NCBI RefSeq assembly: GCF_000478605.2 | Contig: NZ_ASHX02000001.1 | Span: 1,429,144-1,493,143, forward strand | Source: Streptomyces thermolilacinus SPC6 | Lineage (GTDB): Bacteria; Actinomycetota; Actinomycetes; Streptomycetales; Streptomycetaceae | Length of the DNA: 64,000 bases | Direction: 5' to 3' | Shown: positions 24,395 through 36,252 of the stretch, piece by piece | Numbering within the stretch: the stretch's first letter is position 1 | Layout: the number at the start of each line of letters is the position of its first letter | The notes under the pieces: generated by a model | Database searches by the model: none | The model's input: the letters and a program-made list of their open reading frames with translations, nothing else | Told to the model about the DNA's origin: nothing | Made by a program: the position numbers and the translations under genes

Positions 24395-25078
24395 TCAGAG
24401 GGCGGTGCCGAGCGCGGCGTTGATCCGCTTCGGCTCGCCGCAGACGATGAGCAGCGCGTCGGCGCGGGTCAGCGCGGCGCGCAGCGCCCGGGCGGTGGCT
24501 GCGTCGTCGCCGCCGTTGACCGCGACGACGACCACGGGCCGGGCCGCGGCACGGTCCAGCGCCGACGCGTCAGCGAAGAACACGTCGTCGCGGGCGTCGT
24601 GCTGGGCCCAGTACGACGCCTCGCCGAAGGACAGCTCATGCGTCGCCCACGGGTGCTGTTCGCCGGTGGTGAGCACCAGGATGTCGCCGGGTGCGCGGCC
24701 GCTCTCCAGCAGAAGGTCCACGGCCTCCTCGGCGGCGTCGAGGGCTCCGTCCAGCGGGGCGGGGATCAACTGGATCTGCGGTTCGTTCCCGGTGTCTCCG
24801 GAACGGTTCTCCGGCCGGGGCGTCGGCTTGGCGCCTGCGGTCTGCTGGCGCGCGGCCGGCGGCGCGGGGCGGGCCGGGCCGGGACCCGGACGGCCGGGAC
24901 GGGGCGAGGCCGCGGTGCGCGGGCCAGGTACGGGTCTGGGGGTCGGCGCGGGGCGGCCGGCGGCCGGCGTGGCGCGGGGACCCTGGGCACTCTCGTGAAT
25001 CTGAGGCTCCTCGGGGGTGAGAGGCATAATCGGATGTTTATCAAACGCCGGTGCGAGTGGCATCGGCGGGTGGCTCAT
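24395..25078 (-). CDS. Hypothetical protein resembling a superfamily 1 helicase C-terminal segment
   Basis: 227 residues from ATG 25078. The first ~90 residues are Pro/Arg/Ala low complexity. Residues ~100-227 form an alpha/beta domain: QLIPAPLDGALDAAEEAVDLLLESG, DILVLTTGEQHPWATHE, YWAQHDARDDVFFADASAL, RPVVVVAVNG, RADALLIVCGEPKRINA. This resembles the second RecA-like domain of UvrD-type helicases, but no Walker A or DExx motif exists, so it is not a helicase by itself. The start is uncertain: ATG 25027 is preceded by GATAAACAT, which could be a -10 box giving a leaderless mRNA. It lies downstream of rnhB in the same direction, past a small hairpin. Function unknown. Confidence 0.6.
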   Translation of the reverse strand: MSHPPMPLAPAFDKHPIMPLTPEEPQIHESAQGPRATPAAGRPAPTPRPVPGPRTAASPRPGRPGPGPARPAPPAARQQTAGAKPTPRPENRSGDTGNEPQIQLIPAPLDGALDAAEEAVDLLLESGRAPGDILVLTTGEQHPWATHELSFGEASYWAQHDARDDVFFADASALDRAAARPVVVVAVNGGDDAATARALRAALTRADALLIVCGEPKRINAALGTAL

Positions 25079-25084
25079 ATGCGC

Positions 25085-25101
25085 GGCCCGTCAGGCGGGC
25101 C
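25085..25101 (-). terminator. Small hairpin after rnhB
   Basis: GGCCCG / CGGGCC with a 5-nt loop, 14 bp past the rnhB stop. It is short and only a possible terminator; read-through into the next gene is likely. Confidence 0.35.
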
Positions 25102-25114
25102 GTCTGGCGGTGGG

Positions 25115-25825
25115 TCAGAAGTCGAAGCCGAGCTGGCCCCCGCTTTCCAGTTCGGCCGCCTCCGCGGAGACACGGACCTTCTTCAGGTGCCGCCACCGGG
25201 GCAGCGCGTCCAGGTAGGCCCAGGTCATGCGGTGGTGCGGGGTGGGGCCGAGTTCGGCGAGCGCGGCCTTGTGCACCGGGGACGGGTAACCGGCGTTCGC
25301 CGCGAACCCGAACGGCGCATACGTGTCGTACTGCGACTCCAGTTCGGCCATCATGGCGTCCCGCCGCACCTTGGCGATCACCGATGCGGCCGCCACGGCG
25401 ACACAGGACTGGTCGCCCTTGATCACCGTCCGGACCTGCCAGGGATCGCCGAGGTAGTCGTGCTTGCCGTCGAGGATGACCGCGTCGGGGCGCACCGGCA
25501 GGGCGTCCAGCGCCCGTATGGCGGCCAGCCGAAGTGCCGCCGTCATTCCGAGCTCGTCGATCTCCTCGGGGGAGGCGTGCCCCAGGGCGTGGGCCGTGAC
25601 CCACTGCTCCAGCTCCGCGGCCAGTTCGGCGCGGCGCTTGGGGGTGATGAGCTTGGAGTCGGTGAGACCGGCGGGGGGCCGACGCAGTCCGGTGATGGCG
25701 GCGCACACCGTGACGGGCCCTGCCCACGCCCCGCGTCCGACTTCGTCGACTCCGGCGATGACCTTGGCGCCGGTTGTCGCTCGGATCGAGCGCTCGACGG
25801 TGTGTGTGGGTGGTTCGTACGGCAT
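25115..25825 (-). CDS. rnhB: Ribonuclease HII
   Basis: 236-residue RNase HII, which removes ribonucleotides and RNA primers from RNA-DNA hybrids. The family signature [14 protein letters not shown] is at residues 25-38 with metal-binding Asp27 and Glu28; further conserved segments are [12 protein letters not shown], the third acidic residue in [12 protein letters not shown], and the fourth in [20 protein letters not shown]. Length and C-terminus ([18 protein letters not shown]) are normal. ATG start with only a weak CAGG upstream. Genome defence against misincorporated ribonucleotides fits the nearby repair-type helicase and ribonucleotide reductase, though it is not in an operon with them. 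Confidence 0.93.
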   Translation of the reverse strand: MPYEPPTHTVERSIRATTGAKVIAGVDEVGRGAWAGPVTVCAAITGLRRPPAGLTDSKLITPKRRAELAAELEQWVTAHALGHASPEEIDELGMTAALRLAAIRALDALPVRPDAVILDGKHDYLGDPWQVRTVIKGDQSCVAVAAASVIAKVRRDAMMAELESQYDTYAPFGFAANAGYPSPVHKAALAELGPTPHHRMTWAYLDALPRWRHLKKVRVSAEAAELESGGQLGFDF

Positions 25826-26064
25826 GGCGCCTGACAGGTTACGCCGCCCGTCCCCTCCCGCGACACCCGGATTGGCATCGAGTGCCTTCCGCCTGCCCGG
25901 TACGGGTCGGCGGACCGGGGCGCCGGAGGCTGCGGCGGTGGCGGGGCGGGACGCGCCACCGCGTTCCCGACACCATCATAGGTACACCACGGGAGTTGCC
26001 CGCCACCCGCCTGACGTGCGCGGGAGCGGGCCTGCGCCCCCGGGGCGGGGAGCGGGGGCGGGCG

Positions 26065-26976
26065 TCAGTGACCGGGGCCGCCGGGCATCCAGTCGGGAAA
26101 GTCCTCGGTGCGGGCGAGCCAGTCGGCGGGAGGCGCACCCGCCGGTGTGGCGGCGACCACACCGCCGACGATGGCGCATGTCGTGTCGACGTCGCCTCCG
26201 GCCTGCGCGGTTGTCCAGAATGCCCGCTCGTAGTCGCCGAGGGAGCGGGCCGCGGACCACAGGGCGAACGGCACGGTGTCGTGGGCGGTGGTCCGGCGCC
26301 CGCAGCCGAGGACGGCGGCGACGGTGTGGGTGTCGTCGTAGTCGAGCATGTCGCGGGCGCGCCGCAGCCCGGCGCCGACGGCGCTGCGCGGCACGAGGGC
26401 GACGACGGCGTCGAGGAAGTCGGCCGGCTCGGGCGGTCCCTGTGGCGCCGCGGCGAGGGCGGCGGCGGCCGCGACCGCCATGCAGCCGACGACCGCCTCA
26501 CGGTGCTGGTGGGTGGTGTAGGAGGAGATCTCCGCCTGGTGGGTGGCCTGCTCGGGGTCGTCGGCGTACCAGGCGCCGAGGGGGGCGATCCGCATGGCCG
26601 CGCCGTTGCCCCAGGAGCCTTGGCCCTGGAAGAGGCCGGCGGCGAGTTCTCGCCAGTCGCCGCCTTCTCTGATCAGGCGGAGCATCCGGTTGACGGCGGG
26701 GCCGTAGCCGCGGTCGAAGTCGTGGTGCACGGCGAAGGAGCGAGCGAGGGCGTCCTGATCGATGCGTCCGTGGTCGGCGAGGACGGCCAGGACGGAGCAG
26801 GCCATCTCGGTGTCGTCGGTCCACTGCCAGGGGTCGGGTGGCAGCTCGCGCCGCTTCAGCAGGGGGTAGTTGGCGGGGACGAAGAACTGGGAGCCCAGGG
26901 CGTCCCCCACGGCCAGCCCGCGAAGGCTGGCGAGAGCGCGTTCGAAGCGCCGGGCGGGAGAGAAGTCAGCGGTCAT
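26065..26976 (-). CDS. ADP-ribosylglycohydrolase family protein (DraG-like)
   Basis: 303-residue all-helical ADP-ribosyl(arginine/acyl) hydrolase family member. It carries the metal-binding motifs that coordinate the two Mg2+ ions: WTDDTEM at residues 52-58 near the N-terminus and GGDVDTTCAIVGGVV in the C-terminal part, with GVDALGSQ-like LAVGDALGSQF near the start and SWGNGAAMRIAPLG in the middle. Length is normal. The gene stands between rnhB and the ABC-F gene, all leftward; it starts 41 bp after the ABC-F stop, so it could be transcribed from that promoter. The natural substrate cannot be told; no ADP-ribosyltransferase gene is adjacent. Confidence 0.88.
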   Translation of the reverse strand: MTADFSPARRFERALASLRGLAVGDALGSQFFVPANYPLLKRRELPPDPWQWTDDTEMACSVLAVLADHGRIDQDALARSFAVHHDFDRGYGPAVNRMLRLIREGGDWRELAAGLFQGQGSWGNGAAMRIAPLGAWYADDPEQATHQAEISSYTTHQHREAVVGCMAVAAAAALAAAPQGPPEPADFLDAVVALVPRSAVGAGLRRARDMLDYDDTHTVAAVLGCGRRTTAHDTVPFALWSAARSLGDYERAFWTTAQAGGDVDTTCAIVGGVVAATPAGAPPADWLARTEDFPDWMPGGPGH

Positions 26977-27017
26977 CGCCTTGCCACTCTATCCGGTGAA
27001 ACCTCTCCGGTCCGGGC

Positions 27018-28628
27018 TCAGCGGGTGAGGCGGCCGGCCTCCAGCCGTTGGACGCGGCCGGTGAAGCGGCGGCGGAGCAGGCGGTCGTGGGAGACGACGA
27101 CGAGGGCGCCGGTCCAGCGGTCGAGGGCCTCCTCCAGTTCTTCCACCAGGCCGAGCGCGAGGTGGTTGGCCGGTTCGTCGAGCAGCAGCAGGTCGGCGGG
27201 TCGGGCGAGGAGACGGGCGAGGGCGAGGCGGCGGCGCTGTCCGGCGGAGAGGGAGCCGACGGGTGTGTGGAGGTCGCGGGGGCGGAACAGCCCGTACGAC
27301 AGGAGGAGTTCCTCCTTCTCCTCCTCCGTGCCCGCGAGGCCCCGGCCGAACGCGGTGAGCAGCCGCTCCGCCGGGCGGCCGACGGGTATCTCCTGGGCGA
27401 GGTAGCCGATGCGGCCGCGCCGGGTGACGGTGCCGGAGTCCGGGGCGAGCTGCCCCGCCATGACGCGCAGCAGGGTGGACTTCCCGGCGCCGTTGCCGCC
27501 GTGGACGAGCAGCTTCTCCCCCGCCGCCACCGTGAGCCGTTCGACCGCGAGGCGGTTTCCCACGCGCACGTCCGTCAGGGTCACCAGGTCGCCGTCGGCG
27601 GTGCCGGTGAGCGGTCGGGCGGCGAAGGCGAGGGGGCGCGGGGGCGGTGGCACCGGGTCCTCGCGGAGGCGGCGCAGCCGCTCGCGCGCGGCGCGCACCC
27701 GCCCGGAGACCGACGCCTGGACGCGCCCGGCAGCCCGGTCGTAGGCCATCTTGTTGTTGTCCTTGATCGCGCGGCCCGCCGCGACGCCGTGGGCGGTGGT
27801 GGCGGCGTACGCCTCCAGCCGCGCGGTCTCGTCGCACCAGTCGGCGTAGGACTGTTCCCAGCGGCGGCGGGCGGCGGCGCGCTCCTCCCGGTAGCCCGCG
27901 TAGCCGTTGCCGTAGCGGACGACGGTGCGCCGGTCGGCGTCAACGTCGAGCACGGTGGTGGCGACCCGCTCCAGGAACGTGCGGTCGTGGGAGACGGCGA
28001 CCACTGTGCCGCGATGGGCGGAGAGGTCGTCCTCCAGCCAGCCGAGGGCGGTCTCGTCCAGGTGGTTGGTCGGCTCGTCCAGCAGCATCACCTCGGGGGC
28101 GGCGGCGATGAGGCAGGCGAGGCCGAGGCGGGCCTGCTCGCCGCCGGAGAGGCTGCCGAGGGGCCGGTCCCGGCCTGTGCCCGCCAGCCCGAGGCCGTGC
28201 AGGGCCTTGTCGACCCTGGCGTCCGCCTCGTAGCCGCCGCGCAGTTCGTACGTGGTGAGCAGCTCGCCGTACAGGCCGAGGGTCGCCTCGTCCGCGTCGC
28301 CGAGCGCCGCTTCGAGGTCGCGGAGTCGGCGCTCGATGGTCCGCAGTTCGTGGAGGGCGGCGTCGATGGCCTCCCCCACCGTGCGGTCCGGCGGGAGCTG
28401 CGGGGTCTGGGCGAGGAGGCCGACACCTCCCTCCGCGACGGTGATCACCTCGCCGTCGTCGGGGGTCTCCGCCCCGGCCAGAAGATGCAGCAGCGTCGTC
28501 TTGCCCGCGCCGTTCTCCCCGACGATGCCGATCCGCTCCCCGGGGCGCACGGCGAGGGACACGTCATCGAGCAGCAGCCGCTCACCTCGGGACTTGGTCA
28601 CGCGGCGAAGGGAGATCTGTGTGGGCAA
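27018..28628 (-). CDS. ABC-F family ATPase (ribosome-protection type)
   Basis: 536-residue soluble protein with two ABC domains in tandem and no membrane segment, the ABC-F layout of translation factors and antibiotic-resistance ribosome-protection proteins. First domain: Walker A GENGAGKT at 38-45, LSGGEQARLGLA, VMLLDEPTNHLDE. Interdomain linker (~residues 225-320), rich in Arg/Ala helices. Second domain: GGNGAGKS, LSAGQRRRLALARLL, DLLLLDEPANHLAL. Start: TTG with a perfect GGAGG five bases upstream; longer in-frame reading to 28730 would run over the operator. Divergent from a TetR regulator with a palindromic operator between, which points to drug-inducible expression. Which antibiotic it protects against is not readable from sequence. 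Confidence 0.87.
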   Translation of the reverse strand: MPTQISLRRVTKSRGERLLLDDVSLAVRPGERIGIVGENGAGKTTLLHLLAGAETPDDGEVITVAEGGVGLLAQTPQLPPDRTVGEAIDAALHELRTIERRLRDLEAALGDADEATLGLYGELLTTYELRGGYEADARVDKALHGLGLAGTGRDRPLGSLSGGEQARLGLACLIAAAPEVMLLDEPTNHLDETALGWLEDDLSAHRGTVVAVSHDRTFLERVATTVLDVDADRRTVVRYGNGYAGYREERAAARRRWEQSYADWCDETARLEAYAATTAHGVAAGRAIKDNNKMAYDRAAGRVQASVSGRVRAARERLRRLREDPVPPPPRPLAFAARPLTGTADGDLVTLTDVRVGNRLAVERLTVAAGEKLLVHGGNGAGKSTLLRVMAGQLAPDSGTVTRRGRIGYLAQEIPVGRPAERLLTAFGRGLAGTEEEKEELLLSYGLFRPRDLHTPVGSLSAGQRRRLALARLLARPADLLLLDEPANHLALGLVEELEEALDRWTGALVVVSHDRLLRRRFTGRVQRLEAGRLTR

Positions 28629-28698
28629 GGGCACCTCCGGACGAATGGGCGACAGGGCGACGACAGCGTGCAGAGCGCCAGCAAATGCAACTGCAGTG

Positions 28699-28737
28699 GC
28701 GTTATGGAGAGTGTGGCACACTCGTCCCACCTAACGC
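28699..28737. promoter_or_regulatory. Operator between the ABC-F and TetR genes
   Basis: Nested inverted repeats: a perfect GAGTGTG-G-CACACTC at 28709-28723 inside an outer GCGTTA (28699-28704) / TAACGC (28732-28737). It lies 70 bp from the ABC-F start and 14 bp from the TetR start, a classic place for a TetR-type repressor to control both divergent genes. Confidence 0.7.
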
Positions 28738-28751
28738 AACAGGAGTAGCGA

Positions 28752-29453
28752 TTGACTGAGGAAGTGCGGCACCCGGCTGTCCCGACCGGTACCCAGCGCC
28801 CCGGCACCCGACGTCCCGGCGGCCGTACGGCGCGGACTCGCGCGGCCGTCCGCGACGCCGTCCTGACCGGGCTGGCCGAGCACGGCTACCCGGGTCTCAC
28901 CGTCGAGTACGTGGCCGAGCGGTCGGGCGTGCACAAGACGACGCTGTACCGCAGGTGGGGCGGCGTCGAGGAACTGGTCGCGGACGCCCTGGACCTGGCC
29001 GGCGAGGACGCCTGGACGCCTCCGGACACGGGCGGCCTGGAGGGCGATCTGCGGGCTCTCGCGCGCGAGGTGTGCGACTCGTTCTCCGACCCGGAGATGG
29101 CGGCGGCGCCCACGGCGTTCATCGCGGCGGCGTTCCAGTCGGAGCGCGCCGCCGACGCGCTGCGGGCCTTCTACGCGGAGCGGTTCGCGCGCTGCGAGAC
29201 CGTCGTCGAGCGTGCCGTGGCGCGGGGCGAGGCCCCGGCCGGTACGGACGCGGGCGCGGTCGTGCGTGCCGTATCGGCTCCGTTGTTCCTCCGGCTGTTC
29301 GTCACACGGGAGCCGGTGCACGCGGCCCTGGCCGACCAGTCGGCGGCGGCGACGGTCGCGGCGGTACGGGCGGGCGCGTTCATGCCGCCGACCGGCACCG
29401 GCCAGGCCACGGACGGGCCCTCACCGGCACCGACACGCACACCCGACCCCTGA
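28752..29453 (+). CDS. TetR-family transcriptional regulator
   Basis: 233 residues. The N-terminal helix-turn-helix domain is clear: TRAAVRDAVLTGLAEHGYPG, LTVEYVAERSGVHKTTLYRRWGGVEELVADAL; the remainder is a helical ligand-binding/dimerisation domain of the TetR_C_16/33 type. The start is TTG (MTEEVRHPA) with AGGAG six bases upstream; notably both divergent genes use TTG. It most likely represses itself and the ABC-F gene through the palindrome between them and is released by an antibiotic or metabolite. The last ~25 residues are Pro/Thr low complexity. Confidence 0.88.
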   Translation: MTEEVRHPAVPTGTQRPGTRRPGGRTARTRAAVRDAVLTGLAEHGYPGLTVEYVAERSGVHKTTLYRRWGGVEELVADALDLAGEDAWTPPDTGGLEGDLRALAREVCDSFSDPEMAAAPTAFIAAAFQSERAADALRAFYAERFARCETVVERAVARGEAPAGTDAGAVVRAVSAPLFLRLFVTREPVHAALADQSAAATVAAVRAGAFMPPTGTGQATDGPSPAPTRTPDP

Positions 29454-29639
29454 GGCCCCAGCAGCTGGGAGGCGCACCGGCCGGCCGCCTCACCAACCCC
29501 CGCGGACCCAGCGGCTGACCGCTCCACCAGCCGCAGGCGCCCCGGCCCGCCGCCCAGCAACCCCCGCCGCACACGGCAGCTGTCGCCCCGGCCGCCGCAC
29601 CCACCGCTACCGGTGCGGCACCCGCCACGCGGGCGCCCC

Positions 29640-30245
29640 TCACACCGTCCAGGCCGCTTCGAGGTCCACGACGTCCCCGGTCAGCGCGACGACGTCGGCG
29701 GCGAGCTGGGTGCGCAGGGCGAGCCGCTCCACCCGCTCGGCCCGGTACTTGCCGTGCTCGGCCGCCGACTTCCACATCGACAGGACCAGGAACTCGTTGC
29801 CGGGGGCCTCCCCGAACATGCCCCGCAGCATGCCCGGCGACCCGGCCATGGCCGGGTTCCAGACCTTCTCCTGCATCAGGGCGTAGTGCTCGACCCGGTC
29901 CTCGCGGATGCGGCTGTGGGCGACCCGTACGACGTCGGCGTCCGTGAAGCGCGGCTCGAAGCCCGTCTTCACGTCGAAGCGGTAGTCGAACAGCTTGACC
30001 TGTGCGTCCTTGAAAGTGCCGGACTGCGCGGCGGCGAGCCGGTCGTGGGAGCGCGCCATGAAGGAGTCGTAGAAGGGGCGGCTCTCCCAGAAGGAGAAGA
30101 CATGGGCCACCCCGGGGCGCAGCCGGCTCCAACCGCCGCCCTGTCCCCGGAAGCCGGGTTCGCCCGGCAGCCCCGCCCATTTCCGCTGCCCCCGTTCGAA
30201 CCCCCTACGGTCCACCACGGTGCAGCGAATCCACTTGACCAGCAC
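29640..30245 (-). CDS. YdbC/DUF4937-like protein
   Basis: 201-residue protein of a family annotated YdbC or DUF4937. Two similar ABM/dimeric alpha-beta barrel halves are visible: KWIRCTVVDRRGFERGQRKW, HVFSFWESRPFYDSFM and, later, MQEKVWNPAMAGSPGMLRGMFGE, FLVLSMWKSAAEHGKYRAERV. This resembles antibiotic-biosynthesis-monooxygenase-like folds, and a small-molecule role is possible but unproven. The start used is GTG 30245 (VLVKWIRC), where homologues begin; the ribosome-binding site is weak. It is monocistronic between tail-to-tail and head-to-head neighbours (TetR and TerD). No signal peptide or membrane helix. Confidence 0.75.
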   Translation of the reverse strand: MLVKWIRCTVVDRRGFERGQRKWAGLPGEPGFRGQGGGWSRLRPGVAHVFSFWESRPFYDSFMARSHDRLAAAQSGTFKDAQVKLFDYRFDVKTGFEPRFTDADVVRVAHSRIREDRVEHYALMQEKVWNPAMAGSPGMLRGMFGEAPGNEFLVLSMWKSAAEHGKYRAERVERLALRTQLAADVVALTGDVVDLEAAWTV

Positions 30246-30379
30246 CGCGCCATCGTACGGCGCCGAGAACCGGCCGATGAGGCGTTCGTCACTGACGCTC
30301 CGTGACACCATGGACAACGGGTTCGGAGCGGAGGGGAGTTGGCCCCTGCGCGATACCGGCCTCCGGAGAGGGGGAAGCC

Positions 30380-30904
30380 GTGAGCAGTCTGAACAAGGGC
30401 GTGGCGAAGGTCGAGGTGGCCCTGAAGTGGGACCCGGGCACCGGCGGCGCGGTCCACGACCTCGACATCATCGCCGCGGTGTACGGCGCCGAGGCCCCGC
30501 ACGGTGAACCGGCGTACCTGGTGCACTTCGACAGCCGCTCACCGGACGGCACGATCACGCTGAACCGGGACAGCCGTACCGGGCAGGGCTTGGGCATCGA
30601 CGAGTCCATGACGCTGGAACTCAACCGGCTCGCGCCCTCCTACGCGCGCGTAGTGGTGGGCGTCGCGATCCAGCAGGGCAGCGGCCGGGTCACCTTCGGC
30701 GATGTCGCGAACACCGGTGTCATCGTCAAGGAGGGGTACGACGAGCTGTTCCGGGACGACTTCGGCGCGGTACGGGACGCCACGTCCGCGACGGTCGTGG
30801 AGTTCACCCGCCAAGGCCCGAGCACCTGGACCTACAAGTCCGCCGTACGCGGCTTCGACTCCGACCCTGACTCCTTCACGCAGCTGATGGGCGCGCCCCG
30901 GTAA
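30380..30904 (+). CDS. TerD-family protein
   Basis: 174-residue TerD domain protein, a calcium-binding beta-sandwich family linked to tellurite and general stress resistance. Hallmarks: KVEVALKWDPG, DLDIIAAVYG, HFDSRSPDGTITLNRDSRTGQGLGIDESMTLEL (the Asp-rich Ca2+ loops), and the C-terminal sheet with TWTYKSAVRGFDSDPDSFTQLMG. GTG start with GAGAGGGGGAA upstream. In many genomes TerD sits with TerA/B/C/E; here it is alone, flanked by the YdbC gene and a pseudogene, so a complete ter system is not present locally. Confidence 0.87.
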   Translation: MSSLNKGVAKVEVALKWDPGTGGAVHDLDIIAAVYGAEAPHGEPAYLVHFDSRSPDGTITLNRDSRTGQGLGIDESMTLELNRLAPSYARVVVGVAIQQGSGRVTFGDVANTGVIVKEGYDELFRDDFGAVRDATSATVVEFTRQGPSTWTYKSAVRGFDSDPDSFTQLMGAPR

Positions 30905-30940
30905 GGGCGGCCGGGCACGCGGGCGGGGACACGCTCCGAG

Positions 30941-32115
30941 TCAGATCTCCCCGCCCCCGCGCCGCGCCGTGTGCCCGGCACCCGGCGGCCCGGGGAACGC
31001 GCGCAGTACCAGCTCCGGTGCCCTGTGGTCGGCGAGCCGGACCATCCGGGCGTCCCCCGCCGCGAGCGCGTCCCGTGCGACGCGTACCCACTCCTCCCGG
31101 TCGAGCAGGGAGACATACGCCCCGCGCAGCGCGTCCCGCTGCTCCGGACGGCAGCCGACCGCCTCGGGAGGCTTCACGGCAAGGTCCTGGGCGAGCCCCG
31201 CCGTCGTGGAGAAGCGCTGGACGGTCGGGCCGAGTGACCGCGCGGCCCGGACGTACGCGTCCAGGACCGCGGCCGCGTGCGGGTAGCGGGCGAGGGTGGC
31301 CCCCATGCCGTCGCAGTCGCTCATCACCCGCAGCAGCCGTCCCGTGTGGTCCGCCAGCTCCTCGTCGTCGCCCAGCTCTTCGACCGCGTCGTGCAGCCGG
31401 GCGGCCAACGGCGGCCTTGCCCGCGAAGTACCCGTTCAGGTAGTCGCCGTCGCACGCGCGGCGCAGCAGCCACGGCCGGACGGCCGGATCGTCGAGGCGG
31501 CAGAGGGCTTCCGCGACGTACACGCGCCCCCACCCGGCGACCCGGTCGGCGAGCCACAGCAGGGCCTCCGCGCCGCCGGGCAGCCTCTCCAGCGCGTGCG
31601 CCGCCAGCGGCCCGAAGCGGTTGGACAGCAGCCCGATCGTCTGGATCAGCGGGATGTCCTCACGGGTCGCGGCGGCCGCGACCAGGGCCAGCCCCCCGGT
31701 GACCGCGCAGCGGTCGGTGCTGTGCCGTACCAGCCACCGGCCCGTCCGCCGCGCTTGGCCCCCGGGGGCCCGTTCGGCCGCCGCCGCGATGGACGCATCG
31801 GGTTGGATCGGGATGTGGACGTGGTGGAAGGCGTCGGCCAGGCCGCCCGGGCGGGCAGGGGGCCCGGCGAAGTGCGCGTCCAGGATCAGCGCCGCGTCCC
31901 GGCCCGCCTGACGCCGGTCACGCGGCGGCCGTGGACCGGACCGGCCCCGGTGCGCCGCGTCGTCGGGACAGGGGGCGCCGTCGCGCGGAGGGGCCCGTCG
32001 GGATGTGACCGGTGCAGCCGCAGCGCGGGCGCGAACAGGGTCGGTTCAGGTCCGGGCAGTGACGTCCCGGGCGTCCCGCTCACCGGCGGGAGGAGGGCTC
32101 GATTCTCTTGATCAT
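30941..32115 (-). pseudogene. Frameshifted remnant of a ~400-residue Streptomyces hypothetical protein
   Basis: One protein is recoverable only by changing frame at least three times. ATG 32115 opens MIKRIEPSS and stops after 11 codons; the next frame gives FAPALRLHRSHPDGPL (to ~31988); the next gives DAALILDAHFAG, WLVRHSTDRCAV, IPLIQTIGLLSNRFGPLAAHALERL and YVAEALCRLDDPAVRPWLL to GYFAGKA (~31417); the last resumes AARLHDAVEELGDDEELADHTGRLL and ends at 30941. The pieces join smoothly and match, as I remember it, a conserved family of unknown function with helical-repeat character. Neighbouring genes are intact, so decay is more likely than generally poor sequence, though errors cannot be excluded. 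Confidence 0.75.
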
Positions 32116-32168
32116 GGCCGGAGCATGGCATGCCGAGGCGGGGACCGCAAAGCGTCGCCGACAGCACG

Positions 32169-32201
32169 ACGAAGGGGACCGACCCGTGGTCGGTCCCCTT
32201 C
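32169..32201 (-). terminator. Terminator hairpin downstream of nrdJ
   Basis: Perfect 15-bp stem CGAAGGGGACCGACC / GGTCGGTCCCCTTCG with a 3-nt loop, 59 bp beyond the nrdJ stop. Confidence 0.75.
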
Positions 32202-32260
32202 GCGTACTGCTGGTCAGCTCCCCCTACGGGCTGCCGCGTGCGGCGCCCGCCGGGCCGCCA

Positions 32261-35140
<2,880 letters not shown>

Positions 35141-35297
35141 GCCGCCTCCCATATACGGGCAAAAACACCCTGATGTGCCCAGATCTTCCAAGGCACGGTT
35201 TCCGTCTGTTGTCGTGAGCGCTGCGAGCAGCACCCGTGACAGGTCGATTGGCCGCTCAGCGGCCTGTCGCCGGACCGCCGCGGGTCCGGCCGGCCGC

Positions 35298-35807
35298 TCA
35301 GTCGGCGGAGGCCGCGGGCACCGGGACCGCGGGGGTCGCACCGGTGCCGCCCCCCTCCGCCGGCCGCCGCTCGCGCAGCTCCGCGATGGCGGCCTCGAAG
35401 TCCTCCAGCGTGTCGAACGCGCGGTACACGGACGCGAAGCGCAGGTACGCGACGAGGTCGAGCTCCCGCAGCGGGCCGAGTATGGCGAGGCCGACGTCGT
35501 GCGTGGTGAGCTCGGCGCTGCCGGTGGCCCGGACGGCCTCCTCGACCCGCTGGCCCAGCTGCGCGAGGGCGTCCTCGGTGACGGGCCGCCCCTGGCACGC
35601 CTTGCGCACGCCGTTGATGACCTTGGTCCGGCTGAAGGGCTCGGTGACCCCGCTTCGCTTCACGACCATGAGGGAACAGGTCTCCACCGTGGTGAAACGG
35701 CGGGAGCAGTCGGGGCACTGGCGGCGGCGTCGGATGGACGTCCCGTCGTCGGTGGTGCGACTGTCGACGACACGGCTGTCGGGGTGCCTGCAGAAGGGGC
35801 AGTGCAT
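35298..35807 (-). CDS. nrdR: Transcriptional repressor NrdR
   Basis: 169-residue nucleotide-sensing repressor of ribonucleotide reductase genes. N-terminal zinc ribbon ([35 protein letters not shown]) binds DNA, followed by an ATP-cone ([28 protein letters not shown]) that senses ATP/dATP. The C-terminal ~20 residues are a Gly/Ala/Pro tail. ATG start with AAGGAGG. It is first in the nrdRJ operon; two NrdR boxes lie 111-157 bp upstream, so it should autoregulate. Confidence 0.96.
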   Translation of the reverse strand: MHCPFCRHPDSRVVDSRTTDDGTSIRRRRQCPDCSRRFTTVETCSLMVVKRSGVTEPFSRTKVINGVRKACQGRPVTEDALAQLGQRVEEAVRATGSAELTTHDVGLAILGPLRELDLVAYLRFASVYRAFDTLEDFEAAIAELRERRPAEGGGTGATPAVPVPAASAD

Positions 35808-35917
35808 GGTCCCAAGCCTCCTTCACAGCACGACTGAATAGCCTCGCGAGGCCCTCCCGGACCCCCTCGAAGCAGCCACCAGCATAGGTGATGCCCGACC
35901 CCTACTTGGACCAGGGA

Positions 35918-35964
35918 CCACAACTTCTGGGCGGCTGTCACCATGCAACCACTACATGTAGGGT
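35918..35964 (-). promoter_or_regulatory. Pair of NrdR boxes upstream of nrdRJ
   Basis: CCACTACATGTAGGGT at 35949-35964 fits the NrdR-box pattern (roughly acaCTATATATAGtgt). A weaker copy, CCACAACTTCTGGGCG, sits at 35918-35933. They start 31 bp apart, three helical turns, which is the spacing expected for NrdR box pairs. Confidence 0.7.
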
Positions 35965-36252
35965 CTGGGCCTCATTCTCGGTGTGGCGCGTGTCGCGCAG
36001 CGCACCGGCTTCCGGGCCGCGGACGAGCCTACGGCACGGCCGTCCCCTGACACGCCCGGGGCACGGGCCCAAGGCGGCCGGGGAAGGGCCGCGGGCGGCG
36101 TGTCGCGCCACGCCCGCCGGGGGCGGGCGCCTCCACAGCGGCGGCGGGCGATACCGTAATGGTCCGAATTGCCTTCACGCCGCCCCAGGCGACGAAAGGT
36201 CGCACATACACCCAGGCGCACGCACAGGTAAGCCATTCCGCGGTTTTTCACT

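Noticed and set aside
35141..35297. Cobalamin riboswitch before nrdJ or nrdR
   Set aside because: No B12-box-like conserved core was found in the nrdR-nrdJ gap or in the nrdR leader.
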